NCBI GenBank assembly: GCA_002411105.1
Contig: DHQX01000042.1
Location: forward strand, 505-20,139
Length of the DNA stretch: 19,635 bases
Direction: 5' to 3'
Source: Christensenella sp. UBA5327
GTDB taxonomy: Bacteria; Bacillota; Clostridia; Christensenellales; Aristaeellaceae
The translations under genes were made by a program, and so were the position numbers. The notes beneath the pieces were generated by a model, which worked only from the letters and a program-made list of their open reading frames with translations, made no database searches and was not told where the DNA came from. Shown piece after piece: positions 6,750 through 14,171 of this stretch. Position 1 is the stretch's first letter. Each line of letters opens with the position of its first letter.

Positions 6750-7250
6750 ATGAAAAAAGTGGCGGTGATCATGGGCAGCGCCAGCGATCTGAAGGTGGCG
6801 GGCCAGGCGGCGGAGGTGCTCAAAGCATACGGCGTCCCCCATATTTTAAGGGTGTGCTCTGCCCACCGGACGCCGGAGGCGGTGCGTGACTTTGCACGCG
6901 GGGCCCGGGAAGAAGGCTATGGCGCCATCATCGCGGTGGCGGGGATGGCAGCCCATCTGGCGGGGGCCATCGCGGCCAACACCACCCTGCCTGTCATTGG
7001 CGTGCCGGTTGCTTCCGGCGGCCTGGGCGGGCTTGATGCGCTGCTGTCCACCGTGCAGATGCCCTCTGGCATCCCTGTGGCCACTGTGGCTGTGAACGGG
7101 GCAAAGAACGCCGCCATCCTGTGCGTGCAGATGCTGGCGGTGGAGGACAGCGGGCTGGCTCATAAACTGGAGGAGAACCGGGCGCAGATGGCCCGGGACG
7201 CGGTGGCGGCAGACCGGGAGATCGCCCGGGAAATGGGGGAGGAAGCATGA
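6750..7250 (+). CDS. purE: N5-carboxyaminoimidazole ribonucleotide mutase (class I PurE)
   Basis: Rearranges N5-CAIR to 4-carboxy-AIR, step 6 of purine synthesis, in the cytoplasm. The 166-residue length is right for a stand-alone PurE. Motifs: GSASD (9-13) phosphate-binding start, SAHRTP (37-42) and AGMAAHLAG (64-72), with His39 and His69 at the positions of the two active-site histidines; the AAHL form indicates the bacterial class I mutase and not the class II AIR carboxylase. Class I normally needs PurK to make N5-CAIR from ATP and bicarbonate; no purK is visible here. First gene of the operon; its TGA overlaps the purC ATG by 4 bases (ATGA). Confidence 0.96.
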   Translation: MKKVAVIMGSASDLKVAGQAAEVLKAYGVPHILRVCSAHRTPEAVRDFARGAREEGYGAIIAVAGMAAHLAGAIAANTTLPVIGVPVASGGLGGLDALLSTVQMPSGIPVATVAVNGAKNAAILCVQMLAVEDSGLAHKLEENRAQMARDAVAADREIAREMGEEA

Positions 7251-7951
7251 AGAATTTGCGCTTGGTATATCAGGGGAAGACCAAGGACGTGTTCGCCCTG
7301 GAAAATGGCAACTATCTGCTGAAGTTCAAGGATGATGTCACCGGCACTGACGGCGTGTTTGACCCGGGCGCCAACACCGTGGGCCTGTCCATTGCGGGCA
7401 TGGGGCAGCAGAACCTCAGGACCACGGTGCACTTTTTTGAGCTGCTCCAGAAAGCGGGCATCAAAACCCACTATGTGGGGGCGGATATAGCGGAGGGCAC
7501 CATGGAGGTGCTGGCCGCCAAACCCTTTGGCAAGGGCGTGGAGGTGATTTGCCGCAGGCGGGCAGTGGGCAGCTTTATCAGGCGCTATGGCGCGTATATC
7601 AAGGAGGGGGCCCCCCTTCCTGACTATGTTGAAATGACGCTGAAGGATGATGACAAGGGCGATCCCCTCATCACCAAAGAGGCGCTGGCTGCCCTTTCCA
7701 TCATGGATGAGGCCCAGTATGAGGCAGTGGCTGCGGAAACCAGGAAGATCACCGAGATGGTGGCAGAGGAGCTTCAAAAGCACGGCCTGGAGCTGTATGA
7801 CATCAAGTATGAGTTTGGAAAGACTGCTGATGGCGTGGTGCTCATCGACGAGATTTCCGCCGGAAACATGCGGGCCAAGGATCAGGGGCAGAATGTGGAG
7901 GCGCTGGAGCTTACCGCGCGCATCCTGGGCCTGGAGGCGAAAAATGCCTGA
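7247..7951 (+). CDS. purC: Phosphoribosylaminoimidazole-succinocarboxamide (SAICAR) synthase
   Basis: Joins 4-carboxy-AIR to aspartate using ATP, giving SAICAR. At 234 residues it is the short bacterial form. Signature stretches: QGKTKDV (9-15), the nucleotide loop; KGVEVICRRRAVGS (96-109); LKDDDKGDPLI (132-142); YDIKYEFG (184-191); and LIDEISAGNMR (199-209), which replaces the more common DEISPDxxR. Its ATG overlaps the purE stop and is served by GGGGAGGA inside the end of purE. Its end overlaps purF by 8 bases. Translational coupling on both sides is likely. Confidence 0.96.
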   Translation: MKNLRLVYQGKTKDVFALENGNYLLKFKDDVTGTDGVFDPGANTVGLSIAGMGQQNLRTTVHFFELLQKAGIKTHYVGADIAEGTMEVLAAKPFGKGVEVICRRRAVGSFIRRYGAYIKEGAPLPDYVEMTLKDDDKGDPLITKEALAALSIMDEAQYEAVAAETRKITEMVAEELQKHGLELYDIKYEFGKTADGVVLIDEISAGNMRAKDQGQNVEALELTARILGLEAKNA

Positions 7952-9383
7952 ATTTCATGAGGAATGCGGCATCTTGGGGGTGTTTAGCCCCAAAACGGGC
8001 GCCGTGGCCCAGGACGCCTACCTGGGGCTGTGCGCATTGCAGCACCGGGGGCAGGAAAGCTGCGGCATCGCCATCAACGATGAGGGGCTCATCCGCCTGC
8101 ACACCGATCTGGGCCTGGTGAGCGAGGTGATGACCCCCCAGGCCTTGGAAGCCTTGGGCGAGGGCAGCATGGCCGTGGGCCATGTACGCTATGGCACCGA
8201 TGACAGCCGCAGCCGCATCAACACCCAGCCCATCATGGTATCCCACCGCAAGGGGCGCCTGGCGCTTGCCAACAACGGAAGCCTGGTGAACTACAGCCAG
8301 CTGCGGGATCAGTTTGAGGATGAGGGCTTCATCTTCCATTCCACCAGCGACGCGGAGGTGATCTCCTGCGTGATTACAAGGGAGCGGCTGACATCAGGCT
8401 CCACAGAGGAAGCTATCAGCCGGGCCATGGATGTGCTGGTGGGCAGCTATACGCTGGTGGCGATGTCCGCCAAGAAGCTCATTGCCATCAGGGGGCCCAT
8501 GGGCCTCAGGCCCCTTTGCATCGGGCAAAAGGAGGACGGCAGCTATGTGGTCGTCAGTGAAACCTGCGCGCTGGATGTGATGGGCGCCCGGTTTATCAGG
8601 GACATTGAGCCCGGGGAAATCGTGATCTTCACCCGGGAGGGCGTCAGAAGTGACCGGCGGCACTGCCGGGAGATGAAGCAGAGCCTGTGCGTGTTTGAGT
8701 ACATCTATTTCGCCCGGCCCGACTCGGTGATTGACGGGGTGAGCGTGCATGAGGCCCGGGTGCGGGCGGGGGCCTTCCTGGCAAAGGAACACCCGGTGGA
8801 GGCCGACCTGGTGGTGGGGGTGCCGGATTCGGGCATCGACGGCGCCATAGGCTACGCCAGGGGCTCGGGCATCCCCTATGGCCTTGGCTTCATCAAGAGC
8901 AAGTACATCGGCCGCACCTTTATTAACCCCGTCCAGGGGCAGCGCAAGGCCGGGGTGCACATCAAACTGAACCCCCTGGCGGCGGTGGTGTCGGGCAAGC
9001 GGGTTGTGCTGGTGGATGATTCCATCGTCAGGGGCACCACCAGCAAGGAGATTGTGCGCCTTTTGCGCAAGGCCGGGGCCACCCAGGTGCACATGCGGGT
9101 CACCTCGCCCCCCTTTATGCACCCTTGCTACTACGGCACCGACATCAAGTCCAAGGACAGCCTCATCGCTTGCCAGCACAGCCTGGAGGAAATCCGCCAG
9201 ATCATCGGCGCTGACACGCTGGGCTATCTCAGCCATGAGAATGTGCGGAAAATCGCCGCGCCCATTGACGAAACGCGGTTTTGCACCGCCTGCTTTGACG
9301 GGAACTATCCCACCCAGGCCCCCCAGGCCAGCCAGCGGGATAAATACACCAAGCGCCTGATGCGCATAGGAGAGATGGCATGA
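7944..9383 (+). CDS. purF: Amidophosphoribosyltransferase (glutamine PRPP amidotransferase)
   Basis: Commits PRPP to purine synthesis: glutamine + PRPP gives phosphoribosylamine. The 479-residue protein starts MPEFHEECGILGVF; Cys8 should become the N-terminal nucleophile after removal of a 7-residue propeptide (Bacillus subtilis has 11). The Ntn amidotransferase domain covers roughly residues 8-240, with LQHRGQESCGI and NNGSLVN features. The phosphoribosyltransferase domain has the PRPP loop VVLVDDSIVRGTT at about 354-366. Cys249, Cys395, Cys447 and Cys450 match the four ligands of the 4Fe-4S cluster of the Bacillus-type enzyme, so this should be the oxygen-sensitive form. ATG 7944 follows GGAGG (7933-7937); the frame is open further upstream, but that is purC sequence. 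Confidence 0.97.
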   Translation: MPEFHEECGILGVFSPKTGAVAQDAYLGLCALQHRGQESCGIAINDEGLIRLHTDLGLVSEVMTPQALEALGEGSMAVGHVRYGTDDSRSRINTQPIMVSHRKGRLALANNGSLVNYSQLRDQFEDEGFIFHSTSDAEVISCVITRERLTSGSTEEAISRAMDVLVGSYTLVAMSAKKLIAIRGPMGLRPLCIGQKEDGSYVVVSETCALDVMGARFIRDIEPGEIVIFTREGVRSDRRHCREMKQSLCVFEYIYFARPDSVIDGVSVHEARVRAGAFLAKEHPVEADLVVGVPDSGIDGAIGYARGSGIPYGLGFIKSKYIGRTFINPVQGQRKAGVHIKLNPLAAVVSGKRVVLVDDSIVRGTTSKEIVRLLRKAGATQVHMRVTSPPFMHPCYYGTDIKSKDSLIACQHSLEEIRQIIGADTLGYLSHENVRKIAAPIDETRFCTACFDGNYPTQAPQASQRDKYTKRLMRIGEMA

Positions 9384-10414
9384 AAAGCGATAGCGCCCGG
9401 TATCAGGACGCGGGGGTGGACATCAACGCCGGTTACCGCGCGGTGGAACTGATGAAAGACAGCGTGGCCAGGACCATGATCCCAGGCGTGGTGTCAGGGC
9501 TTGGCGGCTTTGGCGGGCTGTTTGCGCCGGACCTGAGCGGCATTAAAAAGCCGGTGTTGGTGAGCGGCACCGATGGGGTGGGCACCAAGCTGAAGCTGGC
9601 CTTCCTCATGGACCGGCACGACACCATCGGCATTGATTGTGTGGCCATGTGCGTCAACGACGTGATCTGCGCAGGGGCCACGCCGCTTTTTTTCCTGGAC
9701 TATATTGCGGTTGGCAAAAACCGGCCTGAAAAGGTGGCGGCGATCGTGTCTGGCGTGGCGGAGGGCTGTGTGCAGGCGGGCTGCGCCCTCATCGGCGGGG
9801 AAACCGCGGAGATGCCGGGGTTTTATCATCCGGATGAGTACGACCTGGCTGGCTTTGCCGTGGGGATGGTGGATGAAGACCGGATTCTTGACAAGGAGCA
9901 GGTGCAGGCGGGGGATGTGCTCATCGGGCTTCCCTCCAGCGGCCTGCATTCCAATGGTTTTTCCCTGGTGAGGAAGGTATTGGATGTGGAGCGGGCCGAT
10001 TTGCGCAGCCCCCTTGATGCCCTGGGCGGAAAGGCCCTGGGGGAAACGCTCCTCACCCCCACCCGCATCTATGTAAAGCCGGTGCTGGCGGCGCTTGAAG
10101 CCGCCCGGGTGAAAAGCATTGCCCACATCACCGGCGGCGGTTTTTATGAGAACCTGCCCCGCTGCCTGCCCCAGGGCATGACGGCGGTGATTGATCAAAA
10201 GGCCCTGCCCCGGCCCGCCATTTTCGACCTGATTCAAAAAACCGGCAACATCCCTGAAAAAGAGATGTTCTCCACCTTCAACATGGGGGTGGGCATGTGC
10301 CTGGTGGTGGCGGCAGAGGATGAGGACAAGGCCCTGTCGGCGCTCAAAGGCGCGGGGGAAGCCGCCTTTGTGATGGGCACAGTGCAGCCGGGTGATGAAG
10401 GGGTCCTGATGTGA
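9380..10414 (+). CDS. purM: Phosphoribosylformylglycinamidine cyclo-ligase (AIR synthetase)
   Basis: Closes FGAM to AIR with ATP. At 344 residues it has normal length and the AIRS fold. Motifs: YRAVELMKDSV (19-29), SGTDGVGTKLKLAF (62-75), CVNDVICAGATPLFFLDY (91-108) and GGETAEMPGFY (139-149), which form the nucleotide site at the dimer interface; SSGLHSNGFSLVRKVL follows near 185-200. Start ATG 9380 overlaps the purF TGA (ATGA), with AGGAGAG at 9368-9374. The stop is followed immediately by purN. Confidence 0.97.
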   Translation: MKSDSARYQDAGVDINAGYRAVELMKDSVARTMIPGVVSGLGGFGGLFAPDLSGIKKPVLVSGTDGVGTKLKLAFLMDRHDTIGIDCVAMCVNDVICAGATPLFFLDYIAVGKNRPEKVAAIVSGVAEGCVQAGCALIGGETAEMPGFYHPDEYDLAGFAVGMVDEDRILDKEQVQAGDVLIGLPSSGLHSNGFSLVRKVLDVERADLRSPLDALGGKALGETLLTPTRIYVKPVLAALEAARVKSIAHITGGGFYENLPRCLPQGMTAVIDQKALPRPAIFDLIQKTGNIPEKEMFSTFNMGVGMCLVVAAEDEDKALSALKGAGEAAFVMGTVQPGDEGVLM

Positions 10415-11025
10415 TGGGCCCGGTGCGCATCGGCGTTTTGGTGTCAGGCGGGGGCAGCAATTTGCAGGCCCTGCTTGATGCCCAGGAAAAAGGACAGCTT
10501 AAAAGCGGGCGCATCATGCTTGTCATCAGCGATAAGCCGGATGCCTATGCCTTAACCCGGGCCAGGGAGGCCGGGGTCAACACCCTCGCCCTTGACAAGA
10601 AGGCGCTGGGCCAGGAGAGGCTTGAGGCGCAGATCATGGCCGCCCTTGAGACCCATGAGATTGAGCTGGTTGTGCTGGCGGGCTTTCTCAGCATTTTAAG
10701 CCCCGCTTTTGTCAGTGCCTATGCCACCCGCATCATCAATGTGCACCCCTCCCTGATCCCCGCCTTTTGCGGCAAGGGCTACTATGGCCTGAAGGTGCAC
10801 GAGGCGGCGCTTAAGCGTGGGGTGAAGCTGACGGGCGCCACCGTCCACTTTGTGGATGAGGTGCCAGACGGCGGCCCCATCATCCTGCAAAGGGCGGTGC
10901 AGGTGGAGGCGGGGGATAGCCCCCAGACCCTCCAGCGCCGGGTGATGGAGGAGGCGGAGTGGCAGATATTGCCCCAGGCGGTGGAAATGGTATGCCAGGA
11001 AAGGAAAAGCCATGTATCAGAATAA
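10414..11025 (+). CDS. purN: Phosphoribosylglycinamide formyltransferase (GAR transformylase, folate-dependent)
   Basis: Transfers a formyl group from 10-formyl-THF to GAR. 203 residues, as in Escherichia coli PurN. SGGGSNLQAL (11-20) binds the GAR phosphate; the catalytic triad is Asn109, His111 (in INVHPSLIPAF) and Asp152 (in DEVPDGGPI). Two starts are adjacent: GTG 10411, inside the last purM codons, and ATG 10414, which shares its A with the purM stop (TGATG). I prefer the ATG, with AAGGGG (10399-10404) about 9 bases ahead. Its end overlaps the next gene by 14 bases. Confidence 0.96.
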   Translation: MGPVRIGVLVSGGGSNLQALLDAQEKGQLKSGRIMLVISDKPDAYALTRAREAGVNTLALDKKALGQERLEAQIMAALETHEIELVVLAGFLSILSPAFVSAYATRIINVHPSLIPAFCGKGYYGLKVHEAALKRGVKLTGATVHFVDEVPDGGPIILQRAVQVEAGDSPQTLQRRVMEEAEWQILPQAVEMVCQERKSHVSE

Positions 11026-11707
11026 ACGCTACGAATTGCCGGAAGTTTTAAAAGCCAATGCCTACCCGGGCCGGGGCATCTTTTTGGGGATGACGCCAGG
11101 TGGCCTGCCATTGGCGGGCTACTTCATCATGGGCCGCAGCCAGAACTCCAGGAACCGGGTGTTTGTGAAGGCGGAGGAGGGGCTTTTGATCAGGCCCTAT
11201 GACGAAAAGCTGGTGAGCGACCCCAGCCTGATCATCTACCACCCCGTGCGGCAGCTGGGGCAAGCGCTGATCGTCACCAACGGCGACCAGACCGACACGG
11301 TGACTGCGGCCATAAATTGCGGCGGCAGCTTTGAATCGGCCCTGCGCAGCCGGGCCTTTGAGCCGGATGCCCCCAACTTCACCCCCCGCATCTCCGGCAT
11401 CATGGATCTGGAAACCGGGCACTACAAGCTGTCCATCCTCCGGTCGTCTGATGACAGGGGCAGCGCCTGTGACCGGCTGTTTTATGAGTACGCGCCGATC
11501 CCCGGCGAAGGCCGCTTTATCCATACCTATGAGGCGGATGGAAGCCCCCTGCCCCCCTTCTTTGGGGAACCGGCCAGGGTCAATATCCCGCAAGATACGG
11601 AGGTCTTTGGCAAGGGCCTTTGGCAGGCCCTGCACCCGGACAACAAAATCGCCCTGTATCTGAGGGTGGGAGACCAAGTCGCCATTTTCAACCGCTATAC
11701 CGTGTAA
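11012..11707 (+). CDS. purO: IMP cyclohydrolase, PurO family
   Basis: Closes FAICAR to IMP, the last step of the pathway. The 231-residue protein is not related to the cyclohydrolase half of PurH; it matches the PurO-type family (first described in archaea) by YPGRGIFLGMTPGG (18-31), YFIMGRSQNSRNRVF (37-51) and VTNGDQTD (88-95). The family fold is a Ntn-hydrolase-like alpha-beta-beta-alpha sandwich. It lies between purN and the stand-alone AICAR transformylase and overlaps purN by 14 bases, so the operon encodes the two terminal activities as separate proteins. The gene symbol is by family; some annotations use only 'IMP cyclohydrolase'. Confidence 0.88.
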   Translation: MYQNKRYELPEVLKANAYPGRGIFLGMTPGGLPLAGYFIMGRSQNSRNRVFVKAEEGLLIRPYDEKLVSDPSLIIYHPVRQLGQALIVTNGDQTDTVTAAINCGGSFESALRSRAFEPDAPNFTPRISGIMDLETGHYKLSILRSSDDRGSACDRLFYEYAPIPGEGRFIHTYEADGSPLPPFFGEPARVNIPQDTEVFGKGLWQALHPDNKIALYLRVGDQVAIFNRYTV

Positions 11708-11718
11708 AGGAGAGAGCC

Positions 11719-12903
11719 ATGCAGGAACTGAAGCTGAAGTACGGCTGCAACCCCAACCAGAGCCCGGCCAGAATCTATATGCCCCGGGGCGGTAAGCTGC
11801 CGGTCCAGGTGCTAAACGGCGCGCCTGGCTATATCAACTTTCTGGACGCCCTCAACGCCTGGCAGCTGGTGAAGGCGCTGAAAGAGGCCACGGGGCTTCC
11901 GGCGGCGGCATCCTTCAAGCATGTGAGCCCGGCGGGCGCCGCGGTGGGCCTGCCGCTGTCACCAGCGCTTAAACAGGCCTGCTTTGTGGATGACACCCCG
12001 GGCCTGGATGATTCACCCCTGGCCTGCGCCTATGCCCGGGCCCGGGGTGCAGACCGGCTGTGCTCCTTCGGGGATTTTATTGCGCTAAGCGACATCTGTG
12101 ACCTCACCACCGCCCGGTTGATTGCAAGAGAGGTGTCAGACGGTGTGATCGCCCCGGGCTTTACGCCTGAGGCGCTGGCCGTGCTTGGCGCCAAGCGGGG
12201 CGGCAAATACAGCGTCATCCAGATAGACCCTGAGTATGCACCTGAGGCGCTGGAGCGCCGCCAGGTCTTTGGCATCACCCTGGAGCAGGGCTTTAACAAG
12301 GCGGTGATTGATGAAACCCTGCTGAAAAACATCGTGACAAAAAACAAGGAACTGCCCGAATCCGCCGTCCGGGATTTGCTGGTGGCCCTCATCACGCTCA
12401 AATACACCCAGTCCAACTCGGTCTGCTTCGCCTTTGATGGCCAGGCGGTGGGCGTGGGGGCGGGGCAGCAGTCCCGGGTGCACTGCACAAGGCTGGCCGG
12501 GGACAAGGCGGATTTGTGGCTATTGCGCCAGCATGAGAAAACCCTGGCCCTGCCCTGGCGGGAGGACGCCAGCCGCCCGGCCCGGGATAACGCGGTGGAT
12601 GCCTTCCTCTCCCCCCGCGCCCGGGAATACCTGGGGGAGGGTAAGTGGCAATCCGCCTTCACCCGGGAGCCGGACTGGCTGACGGAGGCTGAAAAACGGG
12701 CCTATCTGGGAGAATGCCAAGGCCTGGCCTTGGGCAGCGACGCCTTCTTCCCCTTTGATGACAGCATCGTCCGGGCCCATGAGAGCGGGGTCAGCTACGT
12801 GGCCCAGCCGGGCGGTTCGGTCAGGGATGAGGAAGTGATCGCCCGCTGTGATGACTATGGCATGGTGATGGCCTTGACCGGGCTGCGCCTGTTCCATCAC
12901 TGA
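11719..12903 (+). CDS. AICAR formyltransferase, stand-alone (PurH C-terminal domain equivalent)
   Basis: Formylates AICAR to FAICAR using 10-formyl-THF. The 394 residues start directly with the AICAR transformylase domain (KYGCNPNQ at 7-14), lacking the ~200-residue MGS-like cyclohydrolase domain of PurH. SFKHVSPAGAAVG (65-77) contains the Lys67-His68 pair equivalent to the catalytic Lys-His in PurH; NSVCFAFDGQAVGVGAGQQSR and SDAFFPFDDSIV are further conserved blocks. Start ATG 11719 follows AAGGAGAG. The missing ring closure is supplied by the PurO-type enzyme upstream. The gene lies 10 bases before purD. Confidence 0.93.
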   Translation: MQELKLKYGCNPNQSPARIYMPRGGKLPVQVLNGAPGYINFLDALNAWQLVKALKEATGLPAAASFKHVSPAGAAVGLPLSPALKQACFVDDTPGLDDSPLACAYARARGADRLCSFGDFIALSDICDLTTARLIAREVSDGVIAPGFTPEALAVLGAKRGGKYSVIQIDPEYAPEALERRQVFGITLEQGFNKAVIDETLLKNIVTKNKELPESAVRDLLVALITLKYTQSNSVCFAFDGQAVGVGAGQQSRVHCTRLAGDKADLWLLRQHEKTLALPWREDASRPARDNAVDAFLSPRAREYLGEGKWQSAFTREPDWLTEAEKRAYLGECQGLALGSDAFFPFDDSIVRAHESGVSYVAQPGGSVRDEEVIARCDDYGMVMALTGLRLFHH

Positions 12904-12913
12904 GGAGGGCAGG

Positions 12914-14170
12914 ATGAAGGTATTGGTGATAGGCTCTGGCGGGCGGGAGCACGCGGTGGTGCGGGAAATTGCCGAAAGCCCCCTGGCGGAAAAAATCTAT
13001 GCCCTGCCCGGCAACCCGGGGATGAAAGAGGCGGAGCTGATCCCGGGGGATGTGATGGATATTCCCGCGGTGGTGAAAAAGGCGCTGGAAAAGCAGATCG
13101 ACTTTGCCGTGGTCACCCCGGATGACCCGCTGGCGGCGGGGATGGTGGATGCGCTGGAAGCAGCGGGCATCCGCTGCTTTGGGCCGGATAAGAAGGCGGC
13201 AGAAATCGAATCCAGCAAGGTGTTTTCAAAGCATCTGATGCAAAAATACCATATCCCCACCGCTATGTATGAGGCGTTTAACGATTTGGACGCGGCGCTT
13301 CGCTATGTGAAAGATCATCCCCTGCCCCTGGTGATCAAGGCCGATGGCCTGGCCAAGGGCAAGGGCGTGGTGATTGCTGAGACCCTGGATCAGGCAGAGC
13401 AGGCCCTGCGGGAGATGCTGGTGGAAAAATGCTTTGGCGCAAGCGGCGCCCGGGTGATTGTGGAGGAATTTTTGCAGGGGCCGGAGGTGTCTGTGCTGGC
13501 CTTTACCGATGGGGAGACGGTGGTGCCCTTTGTGTCCGCCATGGACCATAAGCGCGCCCTGGCGGGGGATGAGGGCCCCAACACCGGCGGCATGGGCGCT
13601 GTGGCGCCCAACCCCTTTTATACTAAGGACATCGCCTGCCAGGCGATGGATGAGGTTTTCCTGCCCACCGTGCGCGCCATGAAGCAAGAGGCAAGGCCCT
13701 TTAAGGGCTGCCTGTTTTTTGGCCTGATGCTGACAAAAGATGGCCCCAAGGTGCTGGAATACAACGCCCGCCTGGGCGACCCGGAGACCCAGGCCGTGCT
13801 GCCGCTGCTGAAAAGCGACCTGCTTTCCGCCATGCTGGCGGTGCGGGAGGGGGGCTTACAGGACAGCCACCTCACCTTCAGCCCCGGCCACGCCTGTTGT
13901 GTGGTGCTGGCTTCTGGCGGCTACCCGGGAAGGTTCCCTGTGGGGTTCCCGGTTGAGGTGAAAGGCGCGCCTGAGGCCCAGGTCTTTTATGCCGGGGTGG
14001 CGGAAAAAGAGGGGCGGCTTGTGACCGCCGGTGGCCGGGTGATGAGCCTGACCGCTACGGCGGACACCTTGCAAGAAGCGGTGGACAAGGCCTATGAGGC
14101 TGTGAAACTGGTGCATTTTGATGGGATGATGGCCCGCCCCGACATCGGGGCCCGGGCGCTGGAGGCATAA
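12914..14170 (+). CDS. purD: Phosphoribosylamine-glycine ligase (GAR synthetase)
   Basis: Joins phosphoribosylamine to glycine with ATP, step 2. 418 residues, normal length. The N-domain begins MKVLVIGSGGREHA; the ATP-grasp domain has IKADGLAKGKGVVIA (141-155), NTGGMGAVAPNP (about 226-237) and EYNARLGDPETQAVLP (about 282-297), which hold the ATP and Mg2+ ligands. Start follows AGGAGGG (12903-12909) which overlaps the stop of the previous gene. purL begins 1 base after its stop. Confidence 0.97.
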   Translation: MKVLVIGSGGREHAVVREIAESPLAEKIYALPGNPGMKEAELIPGDVMDIPAVVKKALEKQIDFAVVTPDDPLAAGMVDALEAAGIRCFGPDKKAAEIESSKVFSKHLMQKYHIPTAMYEAFNDLDAALRYVKDHPLPLVIKADGLAKGKGVVIAETLDQAEQALREMLVEKCFGASGARVIVEEFLQGPEVSVLAFTDGETVVPFVSAMDHKRALAGDEGPNTGGMGAVAPNPFYTKDIACQAMDEVFLPTVRAMKQEARPFKGCLFFGLMLTKDGPKVLEYNARLGDPETQAVLPLLKSDLLSAMLAVREGGLQDSHLTFSPGHACCVVLASGGYPGRFPVGFPVEVKGAPEAQVFYAGVAEKEGRLVTAGGRVMSLTATADTLQEAVDKAYEAVKLVHFDGMMARPDIGARALEA

Positions 14171-14171
14171 G

